From the NCBI GenBank assembly GCA_905182985.1, contig CAJJDN010000024.1:1-64000 (forward strand): a stretch of DNA of 64,000 nucleotides, given 5' to 3'. Below the pieces are notes generated by a model that was not told the origin of the DNA, did no database searches, and saw only the letters and a program-made list of their open reading frames with translations. Below are positions 63,924-64,000 of this stretch, piece by piece. A program made the position numbers and the translations under genes. Numbering within the stretch: position 1 is the first letter of the stretch; every line of letters starts with the position of its first letter. Source of the stretch: Paramecium sonneborni. Its lineage: Eukaryota > Ciliophora > Oligohymenophorea > Peniculida > Parameciidae.

Positions 63924-64000
63924 CTTCTATACCTTTCTTAAATATTTAAATTAATTAAAGAGGGAAATATTGCAATTTAGATTTGCCCGGGTAATTAATG
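63924..64000. other. Upstream flank of PCNA
   Basis: Seventy-seven bases of AT-rich sequence ending with a small GC-rich patch (tttgcccgggtaatt). It should hold the PCNA promoter or part of it; no element is recognisable. Confidence 0.3.

Overview
The window is macronuclear-type DNA of a ciliate, most likely a Paramecium. It is very AT-rich. TAA and TAG are read as glutamine inside long conserved frames and only TGA ends genes. Almost every gene is cut by introns of about 20-33 bp that start GT(A) and end in AG. Standard-code frames therefore look short, and nearly all apparent small ORFs are shadows. I rebuilt the genes by reading both strands with the ciliate code and splicing tiny introns. 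For several genes the spliced length is an exact multiple of three (PCNA, kinase, START protein, LRR protein, MORN-like gene 32946-34792), which supports the models.

Layout. 767-4882 (-): WD40 protein with a B-box-like N-terminus. 8172-9378 (+): decaying WD40-like copy. 10406-17744 (-): giant cysteine-rich surface or receptor-like protein with DUF4215-type repeats and a multi-pass C-terminus. 18451-34792: cluster of MORN/YwqK-like repeat genes (two on -, one intact on +, one + pseudogene), interrupted by a small WD40-like gene at 23138-24139. 36318-43523 (+): two TPR-array genes built of one exon per TPR; the second is partly duplicated around a single N, probably an assembly fault. 44816-55551 (-): a tight three-gene run of a protein kinase with a pseudophosphatase-like tail, a glutamine-rich protein and a START-like lipid-binding protein. 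55811-58323 (+): cyclic-nucleotide-gated type K+ channel with frame breaks. 58612-60604 (-): SDS22-like leucine-rich-repeat protein, divergent from an unknown gene at 60615-62234 (+). 62296-63031 (-): unknown gene. 63065-63923 (-): PCNA.

The content is typical of ciliate gene families (WD40, TPR, MORN-like, Cys-rich surface proteins, CNG channels, kinases) expanded by duplication. I see no operons, tRNAs, rRNAs, transposases or CRISPR arrays. Gene-poor stretches lie at 4883-8171, 9379-10405, 21379-23137, 24140-26002, 34793-36317 and 43524-44815. The most unusual points are repeat-by-exon gene growth (a perfect 210-bp exon-plus-intron tandem array), many introns ending in AAG, polyglutamine written mainly in TAA/TAG, and the kinase-pseudophosphatase fusion.
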